Shown here in pieces: positions 32,387-44,609 of a stretch of 64,000 bases of DNA (positions within the stretch are counted from its first letter, which is position 1; the number at the start of each line of letters is the position of its first letter). The notes under the pieces are model-generated. The model did not search any database. It was given only the letters and a program-made list of their open reading frames with translations, and was not told the DNA's origin. Source of the stretch: Talinum fruticosum. Its lineage: Eukaryota > Streptophyta > Magnoliopsida > Caryophyllales > Talinaceae. Location: the NCBI GenBank assembly GCA_021018815.1, contig JAITYX010000045.1, positions 186,001 to 250,000 on the forward strand. Direction: 5' to 3'. Position numbers and translations under genes: made by a program.

Positions 32387-33702
32387 TGAAGGTTTGCTCT
32401 TGGAGTGACTAAGTCACCCTAGAGGGGGATGAATAGGGCGATGAAGAAAATTAAACAATTTTTGCACCAATACAAACTAAAAGTAGATATGAGTCTAGAA
32501 TGGACTCGGAAAGGCAATAACATAGATATACGCGGAAACCCTCCTAGAGCGAGAGAACCATGGACAAGTGCTTGATCCAAGCACCAAGTCAAATCCACCA
32601 TTTTTAATCCATAAAATACAAAGGACTTACTCAACCAGAATTGCTCCTTTAAACAATTCCTTACAATGTTTTCGTAGACTCAAAAGTTCCCTTATCCGAT
32701 ATAGTACTTTCGACTGAGGTAACCTTTACAATCTGGGAGAACCGAGCTGAGTTAACACTTACAGCTCAGTCAAGGGACTTACTAAGAAAGTAAGAGAAGT
32801 ATGTAATTGATTATAAAACTTTCTTTACAACTCGAGAGAATATTAAATACGAGGATTGGAGTTGTAAGTTCAAGATTGAGTAAGAATGGATCCAATAATA
32901 GGGTCAACAATAATTCTAGCAACCTTCAAGTCTTACAAAGTGGCTTCTATTTATCGACACCAAAGCAGAGTGACTCGTTGAGGCTTGTTTCTAGATCGAA
33001 GTCTTCACTAGCCATTATAAAGGCTATTGTGAGCCACTCGAAAAGATTAGTTAGTATGTGAACATTGTGCAACGGCTCTTAGCTTCAAATGATGGTCCAA
33101 TCACTTGGTGGTGATTGAAAACTGCGATGTAAACAACCGTTAGGCCTAGAGTTGAAATTTTCCAGTTTTGGAAACAAACAACCCCGACACGGTATCCGAG
33201 CCTTGTCCGAAGTAGCTAAAACTTGTCTGCTTGGTGGTTAACGGCTAGAAGCCGATTGCTTTTGTAATTCAAAAATAGATTAGCCTCATTTGAATAACCT
33301 ACAAAGCAAACCACATAGGTTCTCAATATACTCAAATCCCATCTTGAGTCAATCCTAAGCCGATCAAGTAGAGAGTAAAATATCGAGTATAACAACTTGA
33401 TCTGGTCAAATAATTCTTAAGGAAATAAACTGACTCGGAATAAAGAATTAACGTCGTAATTCCTTTTTTCGTTGAATAAAAAGTCGGTGCTCGAGAGAAA
33501 TTTTGTTAGATAAATTATTTGATCATGCGATGGTTCCGAGTGATGTCCGAGTTAGTCGAAACACCGAGTGACAAAGATATGTAGTAAGGCACTTTACGAG
33601 TCAATCGGAACATAATGAAAACTTATATAGGAGTTTCTAAAGAATATAGAATGACTTAGAATCAAAACCTAAGAGAGATAGAGATTTATACCCGAGTCTT
33701 CA
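32387..33702 (-). repeat. 3' LTR of S copy B
   Basis: 1,316 bp, minus strand TGAAGACTCGGG..GCAAACCTTCA. It is followed on the right by the polypurine tract (minus strand AAAAGGGAGAGAT, 33703-33715). Its terminal CA abuts copy A RT cleanly at 32386/32387, as for a normal insertion; the far end of copy B that should carry the duplication is missing. Confidence 0.8.
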
Positions 33703-33715
33703 ATCTCTCCCTTTT

Positions 33716-34289
33716 GATGAAAGACATTCAATACTTAAGATAGAAACCTGTTAGTACATTACATAAGTTTTCATTGCTAATGATCGGAACATAAAGTCAT
33801 GTTCTCAAAGCAAGAGTGACTTTGAGATACTAAAAGTACGGTTCAGATCATAGCATTACTCGGAGCAAACGTGTGGATAATGAAGTGTCTAAGCAAAAAG
33901 AATTGAAATTAGAGTAGATATGTTAATGAGTTAAATATTAGGGCATAGTGAAGTATCGAGTATGAAATACAAAAATATGTACCTCGAAACGGATATGCTT
34001 AGAATGAAAAGTATTAGTATCAAAGCATATATATAAAAAAATATCGAGCATCAAAGGAATTCAGAACTGAGTGTGCTAAAAGAAAATTCATTGCTCCGAA
34101 AGAAACTAAACAAACTAAAGAGAAAATTCATTAAGCGGAGTTTCTCCCCTGAACTATATATTTTCTATATATTTTCTCCCCATAGAATTTCATCAAAAAG
34201 AGGGAAGAAAATAGCAGAGCAAGTACCACTAATGTTGGACAAGATAAAAAACAAACAAAAAAAAAAGAAACGAAGAAAAGAAATGAACT
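33716..34289 (-). other. 3' untranslated region of S copy B
   Basis: A/T-rich stretch between ORF3 and polypurine tract, including an A-rich run near 34255-34285. No gene seen. Confidence 0.5.
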
Positions 34290-35715
34290 AAGAAGGGCGG
34301 CTAGGTGTCGGGCTCATCTTCCTCAAAGACTGACTTCGGCCGTGCTTCGGGACGAGTAGCTTACGAGATCAATTTTGGTTCGGGTTCTAGTGCACATTGG
34401 CCCTTAGGTTTAGCGGCCTCTTCTTTTTCTTTTCCTTCTTCCTTCTCCTCTTCCTTCTCTTCGTCTCTTTCCTCTTTAGCAGGAGCCGCTTCTTCTACTA
34501 CTTCCTCAACTGCCTCCTCGGCAGATGTAGACTTAGCTAGGCTGGAGGACTCCTCGAAGTATCGAAGTGTCTCGGTCCTGAGTAGCTTTAGATCGTCGTT
34601 CATAGAGGAGTTGGATCCGCTCACATTGCTCTTTGATAATGGCCTTGAATTCGAGCAAAAGATCCTGGCTTTCCCTAATCTAGGACTGTACGATTTTCTA
34701 GGTAATCACTAGGCCTTGATAGATAGTTTTGAGAGAGCGGAGAGTGTTACGAAGTTCTTTAGACATAGAGACAAACTTGTTTACCATCTCGGTAAACATT
34801 GCAGCGAGAGGGAGGATGACGTTGTGATAGAGAAGTAGAGGGACCAACAGAGGGAGGTGGAACTGTTAGAGGAGTCTTAGTCCGAGTGGGAGGGGGTGAC
34901 GGAGGTTTCAACTCAAACCCCGTGAACCCGGACACCGGGTTTGATTTCCTAGTATCCCTAGAAGGTCTTTTACGCCAATAACAATGGCAGCCTTAGAAAC
35001 AACTGTTGGTTCACGAAGGAAGGGAAATCTTGAACTATTTGAAGACAAATGTTAAGGGAGCTCCAAAAGGAAAAGGAGCAAACTTTTTGGAGTGAGGTGG
35101 CATGGTGGCCATCCGCTTAATGATAAAGGGAACAGTGTCTACTTCGTAGCCCTCTAAGATATCGAACAAAACTTTGAGAATCTTGGAGTTTGGATTCTCT
35201 TTGCTTGGAATGATGAGCGAAAAAGGTCCTCATCAAGATTAAACAAAGTAATCTTGCCTCGGTCTTCATCCGAGTAACCGAGAAATATTTACAGGACTCG
35301 GGAATTTCCTTAGCAAACTTCTCAAAGAAATCATCACCAATATCCATAAAAGGTATGGGATTGGAGTTGAGAAAAGAGAAGAGACTTTAAACGATCTGTG
35401 AAGAAGAGAGAGGTTGATACGAACTACCTTCCCTTGAACCTTTGAGGTGATGACACCCTCGAGTGGGACATGTTAGCATAGAACTCGGCGACGAGTTCCG
35501 GGTAGATGAAAGCACTCGAAGCACAGGTAGTTGTAAACACCGAGTGTTTTTGATGTGTGGTAACCACGAGAAAGAGGTGGTTTGAAAAATTTATCATCTA
35601 ACGTAAAGTGTTAGACAACGAAGATTTTAGAGGGGTTGGAGGTACCCTCTTGAACATTTTGGTGTGGGGTTTCTTGGTAGCCGACCCCAACTCTAGTCCT
35701 TATCCTCGCTTTGGT
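34290..35715 (-). pseudogene. ORF3 (envelope-like) of S copy B
   Basis: Homologous to the other ORF3 copies. The start codon position at about 35713-35715 reads ATA, as in copy A (TKARIRTRVG follows). Core at 35347-35180: DDFFEKFAKEIPESCKYFSV, then TRMKTEARLLCLIL. The C-terminal part at 34624-34361 keeps an 87-codon frame that is very Glu/Lys-rich (EEVVEEAAPAKEERDEEKEE), probably helical or coiled coil. Several frameshifts. Confidence 0.5.
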
Positions 35716-35869
35716 ATGGTGAATGAAGAGAAATAGAGAGAATACTAAAGAGAGAGAGAGAGAGATAGAGAACGCTTCGAATTCGAAAGAGAATATGAGT
35801 GAGCAGAGATTTTGAGAATAGAGAGCAAGTAAGCGAGTGAGCAAAGTAAAGAAAAGAAGCTAGAGAGGT

Positions 35870-35880
35870 GCTATTTATAG
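35870..35880 (-). promoter_or_regulatory. TATA box upstream of ORF3 (copy B)
   Basis: Minus strand CTATAAATAGC, about 160 bp before the ORF3 head, with a GA repeat (35750-35764; CT on the coding strand) between. Confidence 0.55.
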
Positions 35881-36244
35881 CAGAGAGGAAATGCCCTTAA
35901 CCTTCATTCGACCTAAATATCAAACGGTACTCTCGAGACCGTTGTGACGTTCTGCACTCCAACGACTAGTATTCTAGTAGCTTTCTTCAAACGGCTAGAA
36001 TTCTCCGATTAAAACACATGGCAAAGAGACAGAGAAGAAGGGTTTTTTATAAAAAAAAACATTTTTGAAATTTTCCATTTATCTAGAGATGATGTTAGAA
36101 GCTTGATGTCCATTTTGCTCAACAAGCGAGTCTAACTCGGTATGATTTCTCGGTGACTAAGAACACTTAGAAAACTAATAACTCACGGCTCGGTCTCACT
36201 CGGTCAAGTGATCCATTCGTTATTAAAAACACATAACACATAAT

Positions 36245-37636
36245 TATGTATTAATCATACCCAGCTCATTCCTAATAAAACAAAACTAATCCTCACTAAG
36301 TGGCTTAGTGAAAATATCAACTAACTGGAATTTTGTTCTAGTTCAATATCACCTAATTTAGAGTGGTCTCTCGAAAGTGATACTTGACCTCAATATGCTT
36401 TGTTCTTGAGTACTTGGATTGGATTATTGGTAATACGGTTGCACTCGATTGTCACGAGTTGATTGGTATTGATGTGAATGATAACCCTAGATCCTTCAAG
36501 TTATGCTTGATCCACATAATCCGAGCATAGCAAGCTCCAGCTGCAATGTACTCGGCCTCAACAGTTGATAGAGCAAGCGAGTTTTATTTCTTTGAATGTC
36601 GGGAGATGAGGGATTAACCCAAAAATTGGCATGCTCCTGATGTGCTCTTTATATCAACTTTGTATCCAACACAATTAACATCCGAGTATCCTTTGAGAGT
36701 CACTTTTGAGTCTTTTGAAAACCATAGACCAAGATTACGAGTCCCTGCAAAATATCCGAAAATTCTTTTCACCAGTAGTGAGATGTGATTCTTTTGGATT
36801 AGCTTGAAATCTTACACAAAGGCAGACACTCAACATAATATCTGGCCTACTAGATGTAAGATAAAGTAGGGATCCGATCATACCTCTATAGAGTTTCGAT
36901 CTATACCTTTATCTTTCTCGTCCGAGTCTAGTTTCAAACTGCTAATCATAGGTGTTGCTACATTCTTCACATCTTGAAGTTTGTACTTCTTCAAAAGTTC
37001 CTTGGTATACTTGGATTAATGAACATAGATGCCATCTTTGTCTTGTTTGATTTGTAGACGAAGAAAAAAATTTGAGTTCTCCCATCATGCTCATTTGGAA
37101 CTCCTGTCCTATCAACTCGAGAGAATTCTTGACATAAAGTTTCATTAGTAGCTCCAAAAATGATATCATTAACATAAATCCGAGCCCTTGGTTCTAATGA
37201 AAAGAGTTTTGTCAATCTGGCCTCTTTTGAAATCATTTTCGACCAAGAAACTGCTCAATCTTTCATACCATGCTCCGGGAGCTTGTTTAAGACCATGTAG
37301 AGCCTTTTGCAATTTGAAAACATGATTTGGAAATTACGAGTTTTCAAATCCAGGCGATTGTTCAACATAAACTTCTTCTTGAATGAAACCATTTAGAAAA
37401 GCACATTTGACATCTATCCGATAAAGCTTGATATTCATGCTAGATGCAAATGCTAACAAGATTCCGATTGCCTCAATCCTAGCAATAGGTGTAAAGGTTT
37501 CCCCACAATCAATTCCTTCATCTTGATTGTAATCTTGAGCAACAAATCTAGCCTTATTTCTAACGACTAACCCTTCTTCATCCAATTTGTTCTTGAAAAC
37601 CCATTTGGTTCCTATGATCGTGTGGTTAGAGGGTCA
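36245..37636 (-). pseudogene. Ty1/copia RNase H and RT, S copy B
   Basis: Minus strand from right to left: FVAQDYNQDEGIDCGETFTP (RT, ~37545), LLAFASSMNIKLYRIDVKCA and FIQEEVYVEQSPGFENS (to 37334), then MISKEARLTKLF, VNDIIFGATNETLCQEF where the Y of the YVDD box is lost and the following residues read V-N-D, MSMMGELKFF, and the RNase H region to about 36245. Many frameshifts. Truncated at 37636 against a fragment of the next S LTR. Confidence 0.78.
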
Positions 37637-37729
37637 TGGCTTGGAATCAAAACCCTATGAGAGAAGGAGTCTTATACCCGATTCTTTGATGGAACTTAGA
37701 GAAGTGTAAATATAAAGTCCGAGTCTTCA
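37637..37729 (-). repeat. S LTR fragment of copy C (first ~93 bp only)
   Basis: Only the LTR start survives: minus strand TGAAGACTCGGAC at 37729 leftward to about 37637, where it meets copy B RT. The polypurine tract (minus strand AAAAAGGGGAGAT) follows at 37730-37742. The missing ~1.3 kb shows a deletion or recombination, not a clean insertion. Confidence 0.65.
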
Positions 37730-38102
37730 ATCTCCCCTTTTTGATGAAAGGCATTCCATACTTAAACAAAAATTTTGTTGTAAATTTGCTTAGAAAATAA
37801 CTTAAGATTTCATAGAGTAAGAAACAAAACGAAAGCGAGATAGATGCATTGTTGTAAATAACATATCCGAGCAAGAAACTTGAGATTATTAATTAAATGC
37901 AATACTTTATTAATTTAATGGAAAGAAATATTTACACAGGGTGAGAGAGACTCCCCTAAACAAGGCAACAAACATTTTCTATCGATTCTCCCCCTTGCCT
38001 TTCAGCAAAAAAAAAAATGGGAAGAATACAACAAGAGAGTACATATTTAATGTCCGGACCAAAAAAATAAAAAATAAAGAAGCTAAGGAGGGGAAGGATT
38101 AG

Positions 38103-39705
38103 TCATGGTTGAGGAGGAAGGACGAGTGGTGCGCTGGCGTTGATAAGATCTTGACGATGTGCTTGAGCGCGGCGGAGGAAGTACGAGGATCTCGGCATCG
38201 GCTCGGTTCGAGTGGCTAACCCGGAACTAGGTCGTCCGGAGGCTCGTCCTCTTGGAACCGAACGACTAGAGGGGTGTGCTCGGGCCGACCTGCTGCTATT
38301 TTCCTTGATCGGCGGGTTCTTCGACCCACTCGGACTACTGTCCGAGCTTATCACTTCTAGTTGCGCTTCGGGAGCACCCGGACCCTCGATTGCTTGCTCC
38401 TTGTCCTTCTTGTTCTCCCGGCCCTTCGGCTCACCATGCTCGGAAAGAGCTACATCGGCCGCGAGCTCTTACGCTTTTCTTGATCTTCTTATTCACCCTC
38501 TCCTCTATCGGAGGAGGACTTGACAAGGCTCGAGGATTCCTCGAAGTGTCCGAGTCTCCTTGATCCTGCGCCGCCTTGGAGCGTCTCTCCGAAGAAGCTC
38601 AATCAGCTGCCTCTGCTCCTTTACCGAGCCTTTATCTCGAGGAGCACGTCCTATTGCTCTCGGAGTTGAGATTGAGCGGCTTTACGGTTGATGGTCATAG
38701 ACCGGAAAATAGTCTTGCATGACCGGAGGAGGTCCTTGAGTTCCGAGGCCACGAGAGGAGATTTTGTCCATGAAAGCGAGTGGACAAAATGGAGGAGAGA
38801 GTTTTAGAAGCGACTAAGGTGGAGGCACCACCAGGTGGAGCGAGGAAGAGAAAGAGGGGCGTCTTTACGAGTCCGAGGCGGAGAAGGTGGCCTCGGCTAC
38901 GAAGCTGTGAACCCGGACACCAGGTTGGGTTTCTGGTATCCGTACCTCGAAGTTCCTTTTGCTAACTACAATGGCGGCCTCGAAGCTGCGGTCGGATCCG
39001 AGGGAAGAGGAACTTTGAATTGTTTGAAGATGAGAGTGAGAAGAGCACCGAAAGGGAGAGGGGTGTTCTTCTTCTTCGAGTTTGAGCTGGCACAGCTGCC
39101 ATTTGCTCAATGATGGAAGGAAAGAGGTCTACTTCGTAGCCCTCTAGGATATCAAAGAGTGCTTTGAGGTGCTTGGAGTTGGGGTTCTCCTTCCTAGAGT
39201 GCTTGTGAGAAGAAAGTTCTCATCGGCGAGAAACACGAAGGCGAGCTTTTGACTTTAGTCGAGTCACGTGAAAAATTTTTGCATGACCGAGGGAACTCTT
39301 TTGCATACTTTTCAAAGAAGTCGTCAACGACTTCATTGAAAGGTATTGGATTGCTGTTTAAGAAGAGAGAGGATACTTTGAACAGGCGATGCGAAGGGAA
39401 GTATTGATTTGAACAAGTTATGCTCTAAACTCTGGAGGTTAGAATACCTTCGAGCCGGAAAGATGAGTGTAAAACTCGAAACGAGTTCAGGATATATGAA
39501 CTCACCGAAGCAAAGAAAATTGTAGACCCCGGTCGATCAGTATGTGAGGCAACCACGAAAATTTTGTGGTTGAGAAGAATTTATCATCCAGCAGCAAGAT
39601 GCTAGGTGACAAGAGGTTTAGAATTTGAGGGGCCTTCTTGGCTTTTAGTGCGGGGTTTCTTGGTGGCGGAACCAAGAAAATCGGGTGAGAGCCTCTTTTC
39701 AGCAT
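38103..39705 (-). pseudogene. ORF3 (envelope-like) of S copy C
   Basis: Starts MLKRGSHPIFLVPPP at 39705. It continues through frameshifts with the LNSNPIPFNEV-like core near 39370-39320, and C-terminal frames at 39110-38865 (SFEAAIVVSKRNFEVR) and 38354-38103, a Ser/Pro/Arg-rich tail (SSDSSPSGSKNPP) ending with a stop at 38103. GC-rich relative to its surroundings. Same position relative to pol and polypurine tract as the other copies. Confidence 0.5.
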
Positions 39706-39958
39706 ATTGATGGAGAAAAGAGAGAGTAGATAAGCTTAAGAAAGAGTAGGAAAAAATAGCTCGAAGAGACTGAAAGATAAAAGAAAAGAGTAGAAGAAGA
39801 ATGAGTTTGAGAGCAACAGAGCTTACTTGAGATGTTCTTCACGAAGCTTGGGAGCGCTGTGTGTCACTTTTAATCACCGAGAGCGTGGTCACGAGGATTT
39901 GATTTCGAGAGAGAGAGAGTAAGCGAAGAGTAAAGTAAAGAAATGAAGGAGAATAGGC

Positions 39959-39969
39959 GCTATTTATAA
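39959..39969 (-). promoter_or_regulatory. TATA box upstream of ORF3 (copy C)
   Basis: Minus strand TTATAAATAGC, with a GA run (39907-39919) between it and ORF3. Distance to the ATG is about 255 bp, longer than in the other copies. Confidence 0.5.
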
Positions 39970-40374
39970 GAAAAAAATAAACGTCCTTTAGTATCCGTTC
40001 GACTCAGCTCTTTCAGCGGTCACCTTAGACCGATGTGACTATTCTCTTCCACAACGGCTAGAATTCCAGTGGTTTATCTCCCAATAGCTAGTTGTTTGAT
40101 CATGACGTGCGAGAGAAAGAGAGAAAAAGAAAGATTTTGAAAACAAATTCCGAAATTCTCCACTTGTCTAGAGATGATTTTAGAAGTTTGATGTCCATTT
40201 TTCTCAAAGTCCGAGTCCGACTCATCTAGGTTTCGAGTGACTTAGAAACTAGAAATAAATACTAACTATCGGCTCGAGTATCACTAAATCAACCGAACTA
40301 ATGGTTATTTAAGAAATGAAATCACATAACACATAATCATGCAATAAAAATTTCACACGTAAAGCAAAGAATTA

Positions 40375-41419
40375 TGCATTCAACATGCCAAGCTCATTCC
40401 TAATAAAGCAAAACCGATCCTCACTAAGTGGTTTAGTAAAGATATCAGCTAATTGAAGATTGGTAGAAATGAATTCAAGTTCAATATCTCCTTTCTCAGA
40501 ATGGTCTCTTAGAAAATGATACCCGACCTCAATGTGTTTCGTCTTTGAGTGTTGAACTGGATTTTTAGTAATGCTGATTGCACTCGACTATCACACTTGA
40601 TTGGAACTGATTTGAAAGAAAGTCCAAGATCTTTCAAGTGTTTCTTTATCCATAAAATCTGTGCACAAGATGCTCCAGACTGCAATATAGTCCGCCTCGG
40701 CATTTGATAGAACTACTGAGTTTTGCTTCTTTGAGTGCCAAGATATTAAGCATTGACCCGTAAATTGGCAAGCTCCTGAGGTGCTATTTCTATCAACTTT
40801 GTATCCAGTGTAATCGGCATCCGAGTATCCAGTGAGAGTCGGTTCCGAGTCTCTAGAGTACCATAGCCTAAATTCCGAGTCCCTGCAAGATATCTCGAAT
40901 ATTCTCTTCACCGCAGGTGAGATGTGATTCTTTTGGATTAGCTTGGAATCTTGCGCATAGACAGACACTAAACATTATGTCCGGTATACTGGAAGTAAGA
41001 TACAGCACAGATCCAATAATACCTGGATAGAGTTTCGATCTATTGCTTTACCTTTTTCGTCCGAGTCCAGTTTCAAGCGATCGCTCATAGGTGTTGTTGC
41101 TGCACGCTTTGCATCTTGAAGTTTATACTTTTTCAGCAGCTCCTTGGTGTACTTTGATTGATGGACATAGATTCCATTTTTGTCTTGCTTGATTTGTAGA
41201 CCAAGGAAGAAATTGAGTTCTCCCATCATGCTCATTTGAAATTCTTGTCTCATTAACTCGAAAAACTCTCGACACGTAATTTCATTACTAGCTCCAAAAA
41301 TTATGTCATCAACATATATCCGAGCGATAAGGAAATCTTTTCCCTTGGTTTTTATAAAGAGAGTCTTGTCGATATGACCTCTTCTAAAATCATTTTGAAC
41401 CAAGAAATTGCTCGGTCTT
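40375..41419 (-). pseudogene. Ty1/copia RNase H and RT C-terminal half, S copy C
   Basis: The best preserved of the minus-strand pol copies. 41499-40975: GHIDKTLFIKTKGKDFLIAR, IYVDDIIFGASNEITCREF (YVDD at about 41310), MSMMGELNFFLGLQIKQDKN, VHQSKYTKELLKKYKLQDAK. 40968-40591: GYSDADYTGYKVDRNSTSGA, an intact S-D-A-D-Y RNase H motif, and NSVVLSNAEADYIA. RNase H C-terminus near 40375. Cut at 41419 by a solo X LTR; the first residues of the frame beginning at 41499 are LTR-derived. Confidence 0.82.
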
Positions 41420-42628
41420 TGATGGAAAGTGGCCAGCCTCAAAATATGAGCCGAGGGATATCCATCTTGAATATGCAAGCATACCCGGGAGGCAACCAAA
41501 AATACTTGAATTCTCTACGGTGCAACTTGACCCCGGAGGGTAGAGGTTCAAGAGATTGTCTTTTATGACCTTATGTTTATAAATAAACATGTCACTAAGG
41601 AAAGTCAAGAAGAGCCAAAGCTCACCTCCTAAATACCTCCATGTTTGAAGCAACCGAATTCGGCTTTGTCAAACCGTGGAACATTACCATTTCATGCTCA
41701 TAGTACATAAATAAATTGGTGCTTAAGTATGGTAGGTCCATATTTCCATATGTTGAGACCAAGGCCGGAAATAGAGCAACAAGAGAAGAAGATGACAAGG
41801 AAGTCTAGAAGTATCAAGAAATGAGAAGCTTGGGGGAGGGAAACAATCCATGACCATATGTTCCCAATTTTACAAATACTTGGCTAGAATTCATCCTAGC
41901 TTAACTTGGAGGAGAGGAAAGAATCTTTAAGATTTTTGTTTTAATTTTCAGCTTTGTAAAATGCCATTTTAAGGCATTATAAATTCAGCATACATGCACC
42001 ATGTAATGGAGACCTTTTTGATGATATATGAGTTTATACTCGAGCTGGATTTGCTCACCCTCTTGAATTCTCATTGTTGTATCCTAGTTGGCAGCTAGGT
42101 GGTGTCCTTTAGGTCCTTCCAATCTCCCGATGGTGTTTACGTATCCAGGACAGATTGAAGGTGCCCCTAGGTTCCCTCGGTGGTGTTTACGTATCCGAGC
42201 AAAGAACCTTGGTTTTATCCCTCACTTCACCGATCCATATCTCTTAAACCGCTCGTCCATTTTAGCCCAAATTTCACCAGTCATCTTGCTAGTGAGTCTA
42301 CTTGTTCCCCTCAAAAATCGCCTCCATCCAAGAAACCCTCCGTCCCCCACCTTTGATTGTTACGAGAGGATATCATCCCGGACGATCAGCCTGAAAACCT
42401 GACTTTCAGCCCTCGAATCAAGGTGTTCCTGGTGATAGAAAAATCCCAAATAAATCTTGGAGCTTCATCAATCAGTTGAGAAGCTCCACTCCAAAATCAG
42501 CTCCAAATTCAACCATTTGCCCCTCCTTTCACCCGATCTCCCAAGATTGCACCTGCGAGTCTTGTTCCGCCTGGTTAGCTAACCTTGCGGTTTTCCCTTG
42601 CCTTTTGCTTCCGCTTCACTACACATCA
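41420..42628 (+). repeat. Solo X LTR, TSD GTCTT
   Basis: 1,209 bp, TGATGGAAAGTGGCC..CACTACACATCA, with perfect GTCTT duplications at 41415-41419 and 42629-42633. No internal region. It is in the RT of S copy C, which resumes at 42634. Confidence 0.93.
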
Positions 42629-43547
42629 GTCTTTCATATGAAGCTCTGGGTGCTTGTTTAAGACCATAAAGAGCTTTTTGAAGCTTGAAAACATGATTTG
42701 GAAAATCTGAGTTTTCAAATCCAGGGTCGCTCCACATAGACTTCCTCTTTGATAAAACCATTGAGAAAAGCACACTTAACTTCCATTTGATATAACTTGA
42801 TATTCATGCTAGATGCAAATGCCAGCAGTATTCCAATGGCTTCAATTCGATAATAGGTGCAAAGGTTTCCCCACAACCAATCTCTTCTTCCCGATTGTAA
42901 CCTTGAGCCACAAGTCTAGCCTTGTTTCGACTACCAATCCACGTTCATCCAGCTTGTTCTTGAAAACCCATTTGGTTCCTATGACTAGGTGGTCAAAAGG
43001 TCATTTGGTTAGAGTCCGGACTTGGTTTCTTTCGAATTGATTGAGTTCCTCTTGCATGGCCTCTACCTATTTAGGTTCATTTAGGGCCTCTAGTGCATTT
43101 TTAGGTTCCGTTAATGAAATGAATGCTAATGCACATAAGTTCCGAAGAGAGGAACGAGTTCTTACCCCACTGTTGATATCGGATAATATGTTTTCTAGTG
43201 GACGACTAGAAGCATACTTGAATGCTCTACTCGTTCTCCGATTCACCGGATCTATAGGCTGAATTACATGATCTTCCGAAGCTTGTTCCGAGTGAACTTG
43301 TTCATCAGATAGTCCTTCATCATTCCGAGTTGGTTCTTGAGTTGTCTCATTCCGAGTCACTTCGTTATGAGTGACTTCATTCCGAGCTGGTTGGGTTTGA
43401 TTCTTGATAGGCTCATGTTCATCATGATCATTAGGTTGAATTGCTTGATCTTCCGAAGCTTGTTCCGAGTGAACTTGTTCATCAGATGGTCCTTCATCAT
43501 TCTGAGTTGGTTCTTAATTTGTCTCATTCTGAGTCACTTCGTTAAAA
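42629..43547 (-). pseudogene. Ty1/copia RT N-terminal half and upstream linker, S copy C
   Basis: Continues copy C pol after the solo LTR. Minus strand: the FQNHVFKLQKALYGLKQAPR block near 42755-42650, then RT N-terminus to 43050. The segment 43360-43067 reads NDEGLSDEQVHSEQASEDH, NRRTSRAFKYASSRPLENIL, NALEALNEPK, the acidic linker plus RT entry block common to all S copies. A partial duplication of the linker lies at 43259-43547. Cut at 43547 by X element I. Confidence 0.78.
43259..43547 (-). repeat. ~110-bp linker segment duplicated at 177-bp spacing
   Basis: A segment starting TGATCTTCCGAAGCTTGTTC at about 43269 and running to GTCACTTCGTTA (to 43368) recurs from about 43446 to 43544, with few differences (TTGAG/TTAAT, CCGAG/CTGAG). 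It lies in the acidic linker before RT, so it lengthens a disordered region rather than a catalytic domain. Confidence 0.7.
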
Positions 43548-44609
43548 TGATGTGTAGTGGCGGAAGCAAAGAAAAGATGGAAAAACCGCAAGAAGCACAA
43601 CCGGCGAATGCGACTGCGTGCACAATCTTGGCAGATTGGGGAAATGGAGGGGCAAAGGTTCTTGGATTTAGCTAAAAATTGGTGGAAAAGAAGGTAACAG
43701 GTGAAGGTTGATTGTGGTAAAATTTGGGAAATTTTGGAGTTAGGGAAGACCTTGATCTGCACGCCTGAAATGAACAGACGACTGGACTGGATGTTCGGCT
43801 GACACCTTCTGTTTGGATCAAGGGTGGAGGACGGAGGGTTTCTTGGATGGAGCTGAAAATTGGAGGAATGGTAGTAGATGGACTGGAAGGATTGTGGTTA
43901 AAATTTGGAGTGAAATGGCTGGGTAGATTGTGAGATATGAAATGGCGATCGCTGGATAGTACCTTGACTCAAGCTCGGATATAGAAACACCACCGAGTGA
44001 ATCAAGGGGCGCACCTAAGCGATCCGGATACAGAAACACCACCGGGACTTAAGTGACTCAAAGGACACCACCGTGAGGCCAAGCACGGATACAGCTTTGA
44101 GGATTCAAAAGGTTGAGAAATCCATCTCAAGAGCAAAGCTCAAATTCATATATTCATCAAGGGTTATTTTACAAGGAGTGTGCATGCTGAATATATAGAC
44201 CCGCCAATACAACTAACCTTGCTGGAAATTGAAATTAACAAAACTGAAAATTAAAGCAAAACAAAATGCTAACTAATTAGATGCTTTCCTCCTCTCCAAG
44301 TTAAGCTTGAAGAATTTCTAGCCAAGTATTGTTTGATAGGGAACATGTGGCCAAGATTTGTTGCCCCTTCTCCAAGCTCTCTTCTAACCACCTTCTACTA
44401 GTGGTAGTGCCTTCTAGAATGCTCTAGCTTGGTGTTCTTGGCAGCTCCATGTGATGCATGACCATAAACCCTTCGGCCCTCCCTTGGACCGACCCATCAT
44501 GAAATGAATTTATTTATGTTCAAAGCACTTAAGATAATAATACTTGTAACATTGCTTGCTTTGTACTTGGCCGATCTTCTCTTGCTTAACCATGGAATTT
44601 TGGTGAGCT
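43548..44609 (-). repeat. 3' LTR of X element I, distal part
   Basis: Starts TGATGTGTAGTGGCGGAAGC at 43548 (the LTR 3' terminus read on the plus strand) and runs to GAGCT at 44605-44609, where the solo LTR entered. The remainder is 45858-46036. Confidence 0.9.
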
